Source of the DNA: Nitrospinota bacterium
GTDB lineage: Bacteria > UBA8248 > JACPRG01
Direction of reading: 5' to 3'
NCBI GenBank assembly: GCA_030740135.1
Contig: JASLXW010000188.1
Coordinates: 1 to 7,771, forward strand
DNA length: 7,771 nucleotides
In this document: positions 1-6,464 of the stretch, piece after piece
How the letters are laid out: each line of letters opens with the position of its first letter
Position numbering within the stretch: the first letter of the stretch is position 1
Notes under the pieces: generated by a model
The model's database searches: none
What the model was told of the DNA's origin: nothing
Seen by the model: only the letters and a program-made list of their open reading frames with translations
Program-made: the position numbers and the translations under genes

Positions 1-2
1 TC

Positions 3-101
3 TATAATCATATTCGACCTCACCAGAACCTGGACTACCTGACGCCCGCCCAGGCCCTGGAGACATTCAAAAAAACGACCCCCGTGTCTCATATGTCTTG
101 A
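3..101 (+). CDS. Transposase C-terminus, integrase-core type (partial)
   Basis: Only the last 32 codons and the TGA stop are present, and the 5' part lies left of the window. The peptide contains YNHIRPHQNLDYLTPAQ, the typical end of the rve integrase core in IS3/IS481-type transposases (YN..RPH..L...TP pattern), followed by a tail ending PVSHMS. The stop codon lies inside the presumed terminal inverted repeat, 9 bases before the IS end. The DDE catalytic residues are not in view, so activity of this copy cannot be judged. A near-identical C-terminus is encoded on the opposite strand at the other edge of the window. Confidence 0.8.
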   Translation, partial: YNHIRPHQNLDYLTPAQALETFKKTTPVSHMS

Positions 102-110
102 ACCCATACA
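36..110 (+). repeat. Left arm of a 75-bp inverted repeat bounding the window
   Basis: These 75 bases match the reverse complement of 7697-7771 with four mismatches and no gaps, as read by eye. The 32 bases nearest the interior are identical. The repeat is simply the shared 3' end of two IS copies in opposite orientation, and it is cut off at the right edge of the window. The four mismatches, which change residues in the encoded transposase tail (A/D, K/N, T/A), show that the two ends are different copies and not one sequence read twice. Confidence 0.9.
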
Positions 111-311
111 TCCATTGTTCTCTGACAAGGGCCAGAATACGCGCGGCGGGGTGAGGTTGGCAAGGGTTTGGATCTGTTCAGGGAGGCAGGCCTCGATTTG
201 TGGAAAGCGCTCCGGGACTATTCCTCGCACGAGTGAGGTTTTGGACTCCAGGTTGCGGCGGCTTTCGAGGTCCATCGACAAAACGACGACCCGGCGGGTG
301 ATGGAGATCAC
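111..311 (-). CDS. Unidentified gene downstream of recN, truncated by the IS
   Basis: A reading frame opens with GTG at 311-309, overlapping the recN TGA by four bases (GTGA), and stays open for 67 codons to the IS boundary at 110. It runs on without a stop through the IS sequence to the window edge. About 73% of third codon positions are G or C, above the first and second positions, which is the pattern expected of a coding frame at this G+C. The other two minus-strand frames meet stops. The peptide is mixed in character, with ITRRVVVLSMDLESRR near the start, and shows no membrane segment or motif I recognise. It is probably the N-terminus of a longer operon gene that the IS has cut. Its function is unknown, and a GTG start with a weak ribosome binding site leaves some doubt that it is translated. 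Confidence 0.45.
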
Positions 312-2029
312 GCCTTCATCCCCAATATCTCCCGGGCGTGCCGGCGCGTGGCGTCGGTGATTTTCCGCCCCCCCGACATTCGGGCGATCTCATCCACTCG
401 TTCTTCCGGTCCCAGCGGCCGGATGGTGGTCCGCGTCCGCTTTCCGCTTTCCTGTTTGGCAATCCGGAAATGCGCGTCGGCCAGGGCCGCGATCTGCGGA
501 AGATGCGTAATGCAGAACACCTGGTGGCTTCGGGAGATGGCCTTGAGCTTCCGCCCGACCACCTCGGCGACGGCCCCGCCGATCCCCGCGTCCACCTCAT
601 CGAACACCAGGGAGGGCACGCGATCCCGGTCGGCCACGACGGTCTTGATCGCCAGCATGACGCGAGACAGCTCCCCCCCCGAAACGATGCGCGCCAGGGG
701 CCGGACCCCTTCTCCCACGTTGGGCTCGAATTGGAACTCGGCGCGGTCCACGCCGTCATCGAACAGCCGCAACCGCCGCCCGTTCCGTTCAACGAAACCG
801 TCCGGGTTTCCCTCGTCCCGGAGGGCGGCCACAAACCCGACCTTTTCCATGCCCAGACCGCTCAGCTCCTTCTCAACGGCCTTGCCCAGACGGGCGGCGG
901 TCTTCTTGCGCTCATCGGAAAACTTCAAGACCTCCGCCGCGAGCCGGGGACGAGCCGCTTCGATCTCTCGGGCGATCTTCTCCAGGGCCTCGTCCCGTCC
1001 CGAGATCTCCTCCAGCTCCGCCGCCGCGCGCTCCAGATGGGCCCCGACCGCTTCGATGGAGCCGCCGTATTTCTTTTTCACCGTCCGGATGACGTCGAGG
1101 TGGTCTTCCACGGTTCGCTGCCGGTCGGGGTCGAAGTCCACGGCGTCGGCATATCTCTGAAGCCGCCTCGCCGCGTCCTCCGCCTGGGCCGTCAGGGAGC
1201 GGAACTCTTCGGCCGTCTCCCGCAGGGCGGGATCCAGCTCGGCCAGGCGGTCCACCCGGCCCGAGACGGCCGCCAGCCCATCCACCAGCGCGCCCTCCGA
1301 CTCGTAAAGCTCCTCATGGGCGCCGCGCGCCAGGATGTGCCGCTCCTCCGCCGTCGCGAGCAGAGCGGCCTCCTCCTCCAGCGCTTGGTCTTCTCCGGGA
1401 AGAGGATTGATTTCCCGGATTTCCCGGATCTGAAATCGAAGCAGGTCGATGCGGTCCCGCTGGTCCGCCTCGCTTCTGGAAAGCTCCGCCTGGCGGGCCT
1501 CCAGTCGGCGAAGCCCGTCGATGAGCCCGGCCACCTCTTTGCGGCGCTCACGCAGTTCGCCGAAATCGTCCAGGATCTCGATGTGATTGTCAGGGTAGAG
1601 CAGCCGCTGATGCTGGTGCTGGCCGTGGATGTCGACCAGGAATTCGCCCGCGGAATCCAGCATGGTCAGCGTGACCGGACTCCCGTTGATGAAGCAACGG
1701 TTTCTGCCCTCGGCCGGAATGACGCGCCGCAACACCATTTCGCCCTCATCACCGGCTTCGACTCCGAGGTCCCGGATTCGTCGCGTCGTCTCGACCCCCG
1801 GGCCGTTCGCGGCGAACTGGAAGAGGGCTTCGACGGCGGCCTCCTTCTCGCCGGTCCGGATGATATCCGCCGAGGCGCGGCCGCCCAAAATCAACTGGAG
1901 GGCGCCGAAAATGATGGACTTCCCCGCTCCGGTTTCTCCTGTGAGGACGGTCAGACCGGGGCCGAATTCCACCGAAAGCTGTTCGATGAGCGCGAAATTC
2001 CGGATTTGAAGGGCCGCCAACAAGACCAT
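308..2029 (-). CDS. recN: DNA repair ATPase RecN
   Basis: RecN is an SMC-like ATPase of the cytoplasm that acts with RecA in double-strand break repair. This copy has 573 residues from the ATG at 2029, close to the usual family length. Visible motifs are the N-terminal LQIRNFALIEQLS, Walker A GETGAGKS at residues 31-38, the RecN hallmark DIHGQHQHQ at about 133-141, a central coiled coil from about 155 to 385 with KKKYGGS at 318-324, ABC signature SGGELSRV at 450-457, Walker B VFDEVD at 475-480, and THLPQIA at 508-514. The start at 2029 was chosen because the family begins just before the IRNFALI segment and a GGGAG lies just upstream, although its 2-nt spacing is short. An alternative ATG at 2077 directly follows the nadK stop and would add 16 residues. 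The gene is last but one in the operon, and the next frame overlaps its stop. Confidence 0.95.
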   Translation of the reverse strand: MVLLAALQIRNFALIEQLSVEFGPGLTVLTGETGAGKSIIFGALQLILGGRASADIIRTGEKEAAVEALFQFAANGPGVETTRRIRDLGVEAGDEGEMVLRRVIPAEGRNRCFINGSPVTLTMLDSAGEFLVDIHGQHQHQRLLYPDNHIEILDDFGELRERRKEVAGLIDGLRRLEARQAELSRSEADQRDRIDLLRFQIREIREINPLPGEDQALEEEAALLATAEERHILARGAHEELYESEGALVDGLAAVSGRVDRLAELDPALRETAEEFRSLTAQAEDAARRLQRYADAVDFDPDRQRTVEDHLDVIRTVKKKYGGSIEAVGAHLERAAAELEEISGRDEALEKIAREIEAARPRLAAEVLKFSDERKKTAARLGKAVEKELSGLGMEKVGFVAALRDEGNPDGFVERNGRRLRLFDDGVDRAEFQFEPNVGEGVRPLARIVSGGELSRVMLAIKTVVADRDRVPSLVFDEVDAGIGGAVAEVVGRKLKAISRSHQVFCITHLPQIAALADAHFRIAKQESGKRTRTTIRPLGPEERVDEIARMSGGRKITDATRRHAREILGMKA

Positions 2030-2077
2030 GTCTCCCGGCCGGGGTGGTGCGGCGTTCGGGGAGATGGAAACCCCCAT

Positions 2078-3103
2078 TCAGGCCGAGGATTTCCCTTTTC
2101 CGATTTTCCGGCCGCGCCCGAGTTTTCCGTCCGGACCGGCCGGTCCATCCACCGCTTTCTTCCGTTTTCCGATTCGAGTCGATCTCTTCTTCGCTGCTCG
2201 GATTCCCCCCCCCCCTTGGGTGGACGGGCCCTGGTGGTTGACCTCGCCCAACTGCACCCCCCACCCCAGCTTGTTTCGCAACAGGCTGAAATAGTCGTTT
2301 TCCGGGAGATTAATCAGCCGGACCTTGTGAGGCCCTTTTTGAATCTCGACCACGTCCCGAACCTGGAGGGCGCACCCGACTTGGCCGTCGAGCGTCACGT
2401 GAACGTCCTGGTCCGGCGTGGTGAGGACGACCTCGACCACGACATCATCGGGGAGAACCAGCGGACGGTTGGAGAGCGTGAAGGGACAGATGGGATTCAA
2501 AATGATGGCCGGAAGGGAAGGCATCAAGATGGGACCGCCCGCCGAGAGCGAATGCCCCGTGGAGCCGGTCGGACTGGAGATGATCAATCCGTCCGCGCGG
2601 TAGGTTGTGACGAACCGCCCGTCCACAAAGGATTCCAGCTCGATGATCCGGGCCAGGGCCCCCTTGCTGATCACAACGTCGTTGAGGACTTCGTGTTCGA
2701 AGACCGCCTTCCCGCCGCGCAGCACCCGGCCTTTCAACATCGGGCGCTCCTCGATCCCGTATTCTCCGGCGAAAATCCGCTCCAACGCCGGGTAGAGATG
2801 CTCCAACGGGACCTCGGTCAGGAAACCCAGGCTGCCGAGGTTGACGCCCAGAATCGGGACGTTCAGGCCCAGGGCCATTCGGGCCATCGACAGCATGGTG
2901 CCGTCGCCGCCCAGGACGACGAGGAGGTCCACCCGGCCGGGAATGTCCTCCCGGCGGTGGGAAGACTTCCTGCCGATCAGGGCGGCCGTCGTCCGATCCA
3001 GCAAGACGCCTCGGCCCCGGTCTTTCAGCCAGCGCACAAGCTCCGCCAAAACGGGTCCGGCCGGATCCTTTTTCGGTTTGCAAACGATCCCTATCCGCTT
3101 CAT
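2078..3103 (-). CDS. nadK: NAD kinase with a basic C-terminal tail
   Basis: NAD kinase phosphorylates NAD to NADP using ATP or polyphosphate in the cytosol and is the only route to NADP. From the ATG at 3103 (a GTG at 3106 directly precedes it) it has 341 residues, longer than the roughly 270-300 usual in bacteria. Motifs are GGDGT at 65-69, GVNLGSLGFL at 86-95, NDVVISKG at 141-148, SPTGSTGHSLSAGGP at 177-191 and the C-terminal LLRNKLGWG that normally ends the protein. Unusual residues are His184 where Tyr is typical in the TGSTAYS loop, Met194 for the His of GPIxHP, and Phe208 for the His of ICPHT. After about residue 283 comes a 58-residue Gly/Lys/Arg-rich tail with four glycines encoded by an 11-base G run. 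The TGA stop is followed immediately by an in-frame ATG. It lies 6 nt after comB, and nadK next to recN is a common bacterial pairing. Confidence 0.95.
   Translation of the reverse strand: MKRIGIVCKPKKDPAGPVLAELVRWLKDRGRGVLLDRTTAALIGRKSSHRREDIPGRVDLLVVLGGDGTMLSMARMALGLNVPILGVNLGSLGFLTEVPLEHLYPALERIFAGEYGIEERPMLKGRVLRGGKAVFEHEVLNDVVISKGALARIIELESFVDGRFVTTYRADGLIISSPTGSTGHSLSAGGPILMPSLPAIILNPICPFTLSNRPLVLPDDVVVEVVLTTPDQDVHVTLDGQVGCALQVRDVVEIQKGPHKVRLINLPENDYFSLLRNKLGWGVQLGEVNHQGPSTQGGGGIRAAKKRSTRIGKRKKAVDGPAGPDGKLGRGRKIGKGKSSA
2205..2215 (-). repeat. Poly-G tract of 11 in the nadK tail
   Basis: Eleven consecutive C on the plus strand read as G11 in nadK and encode four glycines (with a following A) at residues 297-300, beyond the conserved kinase fold. 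With 11 G the frame ends at 2078, just before recN. By reading the other frames, one extra G would give a tail running to a stop at about 1749 and one fewer G a tail to about 1951, both overlapping recN out of frame. A tract this long is prone to slippage in replication and to miscounting in sequencing. Confidence 0.85.
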
Positions 3104-3109
3104 CACGCT

Positions 3110-3865
3110 TTACTTTCCCTGCCGGATCACGCCCCGGGCATAGACCGGCACAATCCGGCTCCAACCGGTCCGGGCGCAAAAATCCAAATCCGCCCCGAGA
3201 CCTATTTCCTGAAGGCGCTTTCCCCAGGAGGATTCCCGGAGCATGCCCAATAGGTCCACCCGGTGTCGATCATATAGATTCCAACACGCCAGGGCCGAAT
3301 CGGTCAAATCCACCCCTTTCCCCCGCAATTCGCCGATGATGAGTCCGGCGCACACCGCGTCTTCCAGACAAAACCGGGCGTCCCGGCCCGAACAAACGAG
3401 GTTCACACAGCCGTTCCTTCTCTCCTTGATGAGATCGGCGGCTCGCCGGGAGACGGCCGCGGCGTTCGCGAACGATGCCACCCAGACCTCCCCGGCCCCC
3501 GCGTCCGTGATGGCCCGGATCGTCCGGGTGCCGTTGCTCGTTGTGAGGACGATGTCCCGCCCGGCGACCCGCTCCGGGGTCAATTCCCTCGGGGAGTTTC
3601 CCAGGTCGAAGCCCCGAATGGCCTTTCCGTCTCTTTCACCGGCCAGAATCCGCCCTCCCGCACGGGAACCCTTTCGAAGCCGGCGGGCTTCCGCGATGCC
3701 GACGGCCGGACGGATCGCCGCACACCCCGCCTCAAAGGCCGCCACCATGCTGGTCGTCGCCCGCAGGACATCGATGACGATCCAGACGGACCTGCGCGCT
3801 CCCTGTTTTCCGATCTCCTTGGCAACACCGTAGAGCTCCGCCCTGGAAAACAGCACCCTCAGCAT
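3110..3865 (-). CDS. comB: Probable 2-phosphosulfolactate phosphatase, ComB family
   Basis: ComB-family enzymes are Mg-dependent phosphatases that turn 2-phosphosulfolactate into sulfolactate. This is a step of coenzyme M synthesis in methanogens, and the family is widespread in bacteria that do not make coenzyme M. The protein has 251 residues, usual for the family. Family blocks are clear: IDVLRATTS at 31-39, LAGERDGKAIRGFDLGNSPR at 74-93, TTSNGT at 108-113 and CSGRDARFCLED at 158-169. There is no signal peptide, so it should be cytosolic. The ATG at 3865 was chosen because the family alignment begins there and AAGGA stands 6 nt upstream; the frame continues open to 4051 but only as an overlap with the previous gene. 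It sits 19 nt after the SbcC-like gene and 6 nt before nadK. No comA, comC or other sulfolactate gene is in the window, so the true substrate in this organism is open. Confidence 0.85.
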   Translation of the reverse strand: MLRVLFSRAELYGVAKEIGKQGARRSVWIVIDVLRATTSMVAAFEAGCAAIRPAVGIAEARRLRKGSRAGGRILAGERDGKAIRGFDLGNSPRELTPERVAGRDIVLTTSNGTRTIRAITDAGAGEVWVASFANAAAVSRRAADLIKERRNGCVNLVCSGRDARFCLEDAVCAGLIIGELRGKGVDLTDSALACWNLYDRHRVDLLGMLRESSWGKRLQEIGLGADLDFCARTGWSRIVPVYARGVIRQGK

Positions 3866-3894
3866 AAGGCGTCCTTCGCGTTCATCAAACCTCC
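3859..3894 (-). promoter_or_regulatory. Translation-initiation region of comB
   Basis: Two ribosome-binding sequences lie close together. AAGGA (3872-3876) is 6 nt from the comB ATG and decides that start. GGAGGT (3889-3894), inside the last codons of the SbcC-like gene, precedes an ATG (3885-3883) that overlaps that gene's stop. This ATG opens an 8-codon frame (MNAKDALC) whose TGA at 3861-3859 lies just after the comB ATG. The AAGGA assignment is firm. The mini-frame may be chance, or may help couple comB translation to the upstream gene. Confidence 0.5.
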
Positions 3895-6464
3895 GTTGCC
3901 GCCGAGCCGAGCCTGAACACCTTTGCCTTTCCCGCAACACCCGTTCTTTCGGCCCAGTCGACGTACGCTTCTCTTGCGGCCAGAAAGATGATCTGCGTGC
4001 GTGCGGCCATCCGAGCCAGCCAATCCAACGCCCTTTCGAGCGTCGCGTCATCGTAGTGGACGAAGGGGTCGTCCAGGATCAGGGGAAGCGGCTCCTCTCC
4101 GCCCAACAGTTCCAGGCAGGCGACCCGCAAGGCCAAGAACAACTGGTCGGCGGTGCCGCGGCTCAGGTTGCGGGGCTCGGCCTCGGGATGGTCCGGGAGG
4201 GCGACCGTCACGGCCGGCCATCGGCTGGTCAGATCGATCCTGAAATCCCGGCCGATTACCGAGCGGAAATGGTCCTCCACCCCCCGTTCGAGCCGGGGAA
4301 GATAGGACTCTTCCAGCTCACGGACGGACTCCTCCAGGGTTTCAACGGCCACACCGTACGCCCGGTGGAGGAGGTCGAGCCTTCTCAGGCGACCTTCAAT
4401 TTCATCCAGCCGCTCTTGCAGCGTTTCGACGGAAGGGAAACCTTCCCCCGTCTTTTCTTCGAGCCGGGTTCGGATGCGGATGAGCTCCGTTCGGTTCTTG
4501 TCGACCGCCTCCGACAATGACGCATGCTCTCCGCGCCATGTTTCCACCTCGGAGGAAGACGGATGAAACAGGTCGAATCCCCCTTCCTCGAACTCGCGAC
4601 TCAGGTCGCGGCGCCGGCGGTCCGCGTCATCCAGGCGGGCGGCCAAGTCCTCCTCAGACCCCTCGGCCAGGAGCTCTTTTTCCCGCGCCGTGAGATCTTC
4701 CCGACGCCGGAGCAATTCTTGGGCCCGGTTGTGCGCCTCGATCAGTCCATTCTCGTGATCCACATGGAATCGGTCGAGGATCGTCTGGATTTTCTCGTTC
4801 AGCTTTTCCGTGACGGCGGCGGATTTTTCCAAGTCCCCTTCGGCGCGGCGGTGAAGGTCTTCCAGGGACTTCAAAGCGGACAGGGTGTCTCGAAACCCGC
4901 GAAGGCCTGCCCGGGCTCCGTCGGCGGTTTCCACTCCGAGGGAGCGCAACAACCCCGCCAGACCCTCCTGGGGATCTTCCACCCGCTCCTCCGCCCGGCT
5001 TCCTGGAGAAGTCCCCCCCCCCGCGTCGCCCTCCCGGCGCCCCGTTCGAAGATTTATTAACAAACGCCGGTTGAGGAGCAGGACCGCCCACAGAAGAACC
5101 GGAAACCCAAGACCCAGGAAAGCGGCGAGATATAGGGGGGCTTCACCTCGAACGGCCCAGTAGATCACGGGCGTGGAGACCGTGAGGAGGAACAAGATCA
5201 TGGCGAAAACAATTTTCCCCCACGAAGGAACAGATGAAATATTCCCCCGGCCTCGGCCCGCTTTCTTTCCTCCGGGAAGGGCGCGGGAATCCTCTCGCAA
5301 GGCCCCTTCCCAGAGGGGGAGTTTCTCCTCGATGAATTCGGATTGATCGCCGAAACGCTCAAGACGCGCTCTCTCTTTCCGGAGGGATTTCAGCTCTCCC
5401 TCAATCCGGGAGACTTCGCCTCGGAGCTCGGCCGACCGCTTTTCCATTGCGTCCCGCTCTGCCCGCAACGCGGGAAGGCGCTCGGTGACCGCTTGGCTCA
5501 ACCCGTCCATATCCCCGATCTCGCGCAACGCCTCCCGGGCGGGAATCAGTGTCTCCCGAATCTCTTGAAGTCTGCGAAGGCGTCGGTTCAGGCCGTCCGC
5601 TTCCGCAACCGCTTCGGCTTTCTCCTTTTCCAGGGCCGTCTTCCGCTTCCAGCGGTCAAGAAGGGCGGTCACTTCCCCTAATCGTCTCTGATTTTCCGGA
5701 AGGGTCTTTTCGAGCGCGACCTTTCGTTCGGAAAGCGACAGGACGACCCGATAGGTTTCCTGGGTCCGTGCGATCCGGTCCCGAACCTCATCCCGTTGGA
5801 CCAACAGCCGATCGTACTCTCTCGGGTTCACCGGCCGATGGCCTTTTGTCCCTTCTGGTTTGACATCCCTTTGGGCGGAGCGAAGCCTCTCGAGAATGGC
5901 CGAGACATCCGCCTGGGGCGCGCCGGATATCATCGCGCGCAGGAGTTCGCCCATCCGCTCCAGATTGCCCGATTCCGCAATCCGCGCGAGGTCTCCCTGC
6001 CGCAGGTAAGCGGTGGCCAAGAACAGATCCGCACGGTCGATTCCCGTGATTTTCTTGACCCAGGCGGAGATTTCCTGGTTCTCCGCCGTTTGGAGGCGCC
6101 ATCCATCTCCATCGCCCATGTGAAGAGCCGCCCGGCCTGATTCCAGGTCCCGTTCCAGCCTGAAGCGCCCTTCCCCCGTTTCCAGCTCGACGGCTGTCCG
6201 AAACTCGGCGCGGTGACGCTCCCCGGCCCCGTCCGCGCCGGTGTCCGTGCGACCGGCTCGCCAGGTTTGAAGATCCGCTTTGGCCAGGGGGCTTGTTGAC
6301 CGCGGCCGATCGGGGCCAAAAAGCGCCGCCGCCAAGGCGTCCGCGAGGCTGGTTTTCCCCGCCCGGTTCGGTCCCACAAAAACGTTCAACTCGGGCGAAA
6401 GCTCCAGCCGCCGGAACTCCCGGTAGGATCGGACTCCGCAAATTTCCAGGGCGATGATTTTCAT
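3885..6464 (-). CDS. SbcC/Rad50-like ATPase with membrane hairpin (YhaN-like)
   Basis: This 859-residue protein has the split ABC-ATPase layout of SbcC/Rad50: N-terminal Walker A GPNRAGKTS at residues 31-39, Q-loop region AYLRQGDL at 152-159, a long Glu/Arg-rich coiled coil at about 215-375, a second at about 530-730, then signature-like LSRGTADQLFLAL at 767-779 and Walker B LPLILDDPFVHYDD at 793-806. Where SbcC and Rad50 carry a CxxC zinc hook, no CxxC is found. Instead there are two hydrophobic segments at about 418-438 and 444-464, separated by a short RGEAP turn and followed by NRR, as a membrane hairpin with both arms in the cytosol. This resembles Bacillus YhaN more than SbcC. The start at 6464 overlaps the sbcD-like stop by four bases (ATGA) and begins at MKIIALEICG, as the family does. 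An in-frame upstream start at 6599 would only add overlap. The expected H-loop histidine near residue 830 is not visible. A G10 tract encodes glycines 482-484. Confidence 0.85.
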   Translation of the reverse strand: MKIIALEICGVRSYREFRRLELSPELNVFVGPNRAGKTSLADALAAALFGPDRPRSTSPLAKADLQTWRAGRTDTGADGAGERHRAEFRTAVELETGEGRFRLERDLESGRAALHMGDGDGWRLQTAENQEISAWVKKITGIDRADLFLATAYLRQGDLARIAESGNLERMGELLRAMISGAPQADVSAILERLRSAQRDVKPEGTKGHRPVNPREYDRLLVQRDEVRDRIARTQETYRVVLSLSERKVALEKTLPENQRRLGEVTALLDRWKRKTALEKEKAEAVAEADGLNRRLRRLQEIRETLIPAREALREIGDMDGLSQAVTERLPALRAERDAMEKRSAELRGEVSRIEGELKSLRKERARLERFGDQSEFIEEKLPLWEGALREDSRALPGGKKAGRGRGNISSVPSWGKIVFAMILFLLTVSTPVIYWAVRGEAPLYLAAFLGLGFPVLLWAVLLLNRRLLINLRTGRREGDAGGGTSPGSRAEERVEDPQEGLAGLLRSLGVETADGARAGLRGFRDTLSALKSLEDLHRRAEGDLEKSAAVTEKLNEKIQTILDRFHVDHENGLIEAHNRAQELLRRREDLTAREKELLAEGSEEDLAARLDDADRRRRDLSREFEEGGFDLFHPSSSEVETWRGEHASLSEAVDKNRTELIRIRTRLEEKTGEGFPSVETLQERLDEIEGRLRRLDLLHRAYGVAVETLEESVRELEESYLPRLERGVEDHFRSVIGRDFRIDLTSRWPAVTVALPDHPEAEPRNLSRGTADQLFLALRVACLELLGGEEPLPLILDDPFVHYDDATLERALDWLARMAARTQIIFLAAREAYVDWAERTGVAGKAKVFRLGSAATEV
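5013..5022 (-). repeat. Poly-G tract of 10 in the SbcC-like gene
   Basis: Ten consecutive C on the plus strand read as G10 and encode part of the sequence DAGGGTSP at residues 480-487, a linker just after the second membrane helix. Gain of one G would shift into a frame that stops at about 4654, and loss of one G into a frame that stops at 4873-4871. Either shift would remove the C-terminal half of the ATPase, including the signature motif and Walker B. The sequence as given is in frame across the tract. Confidence 0.85.
5073..5213 (-). other. Two-helix membrane hairpin in the SbcC-like protein
   Basis: This stretch encodes residues 418-464. The first helix contains IVFAMILFLLTVSTPVIYWA and the second PLYLAAFLGLGFPVLLWAVL, joined by a very short turn. 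Both are long enough and free of charged residues, and basic residues flank them (K417 before, NRR after), consistent with the coiled-coil arms staying in the cytosol. It occupies the place of the zinc hook of SbcC/Rad50. Confidence 0.8.

Larger units (their letters stand above)
1..110 (+). mobile_element. 3' end of an insertion sequence (left copy)
   Basis: This is the right-hand end of an IS that extends beyond the window. It holds the last codons of a DDE (rve-type) transposase and ends at the terminal sequence CCCATACA at 103-110, so read inward the element begins TGTATGGG. The end was placed by comparison with the second copy at 7697-7771: the two match in inverted orientation up to position 110 and diverge immediately after it. 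The last 32 bases (79-110) are identical in both copies and include the presumed terminal inverted repeat. The transposase C-terminus and the TGT start suggest an IS481- or IS3-like element, which is an inference because the catalytic core lies outside the window. No target-site duplication can be assessed. Confidence 0.75.

Noticed and set aside
111..311. RNA gene or terminator between recN and the IS
   Set aside because: No cloverleaf, strong GC hairpin with a T run, or other RNA-like structure was seen by eye, and the coding profile explains the stretch.
115..360. An 81-codon plus-strand frame beside the left IS end
   Set aside because: It starts with TTG without a ribosome binding site, overlaps the recN end, and the opposite strand has the better codon-position profile.
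1749..2264. A minus-strand frame overlapping the nadK tail and recN start
   Set aside because: It is the frame reached by adding a base to the G11 tract. It runs out of frame through the conserved RecN N-terminus, so it is a shadow.
338..3253. A 971-codon open frame on the plus strand opposite recN and nadK
   Set aside because: It lies antisense to two genes with clear motifs, recN and nadK, which share one frame. Its peptide has no recognisable family, and long antisense frames are expected at this G+C.
3866..4051. A 62-codon N-terminal extension of ComB
   Set aside because: It overlaps the end of the SbcC-like gene, is rich in Arg without family similarity, and a good ribosome binding site precedes the ATG at 3865.
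4654..5091. A minus-strand frame inside the SbcC-like gene after the G10 tract
   Set aside because: The annotated frame restores the signature and Walker B motifs downstream, so the sequence as given is in frame and this is a shadow.
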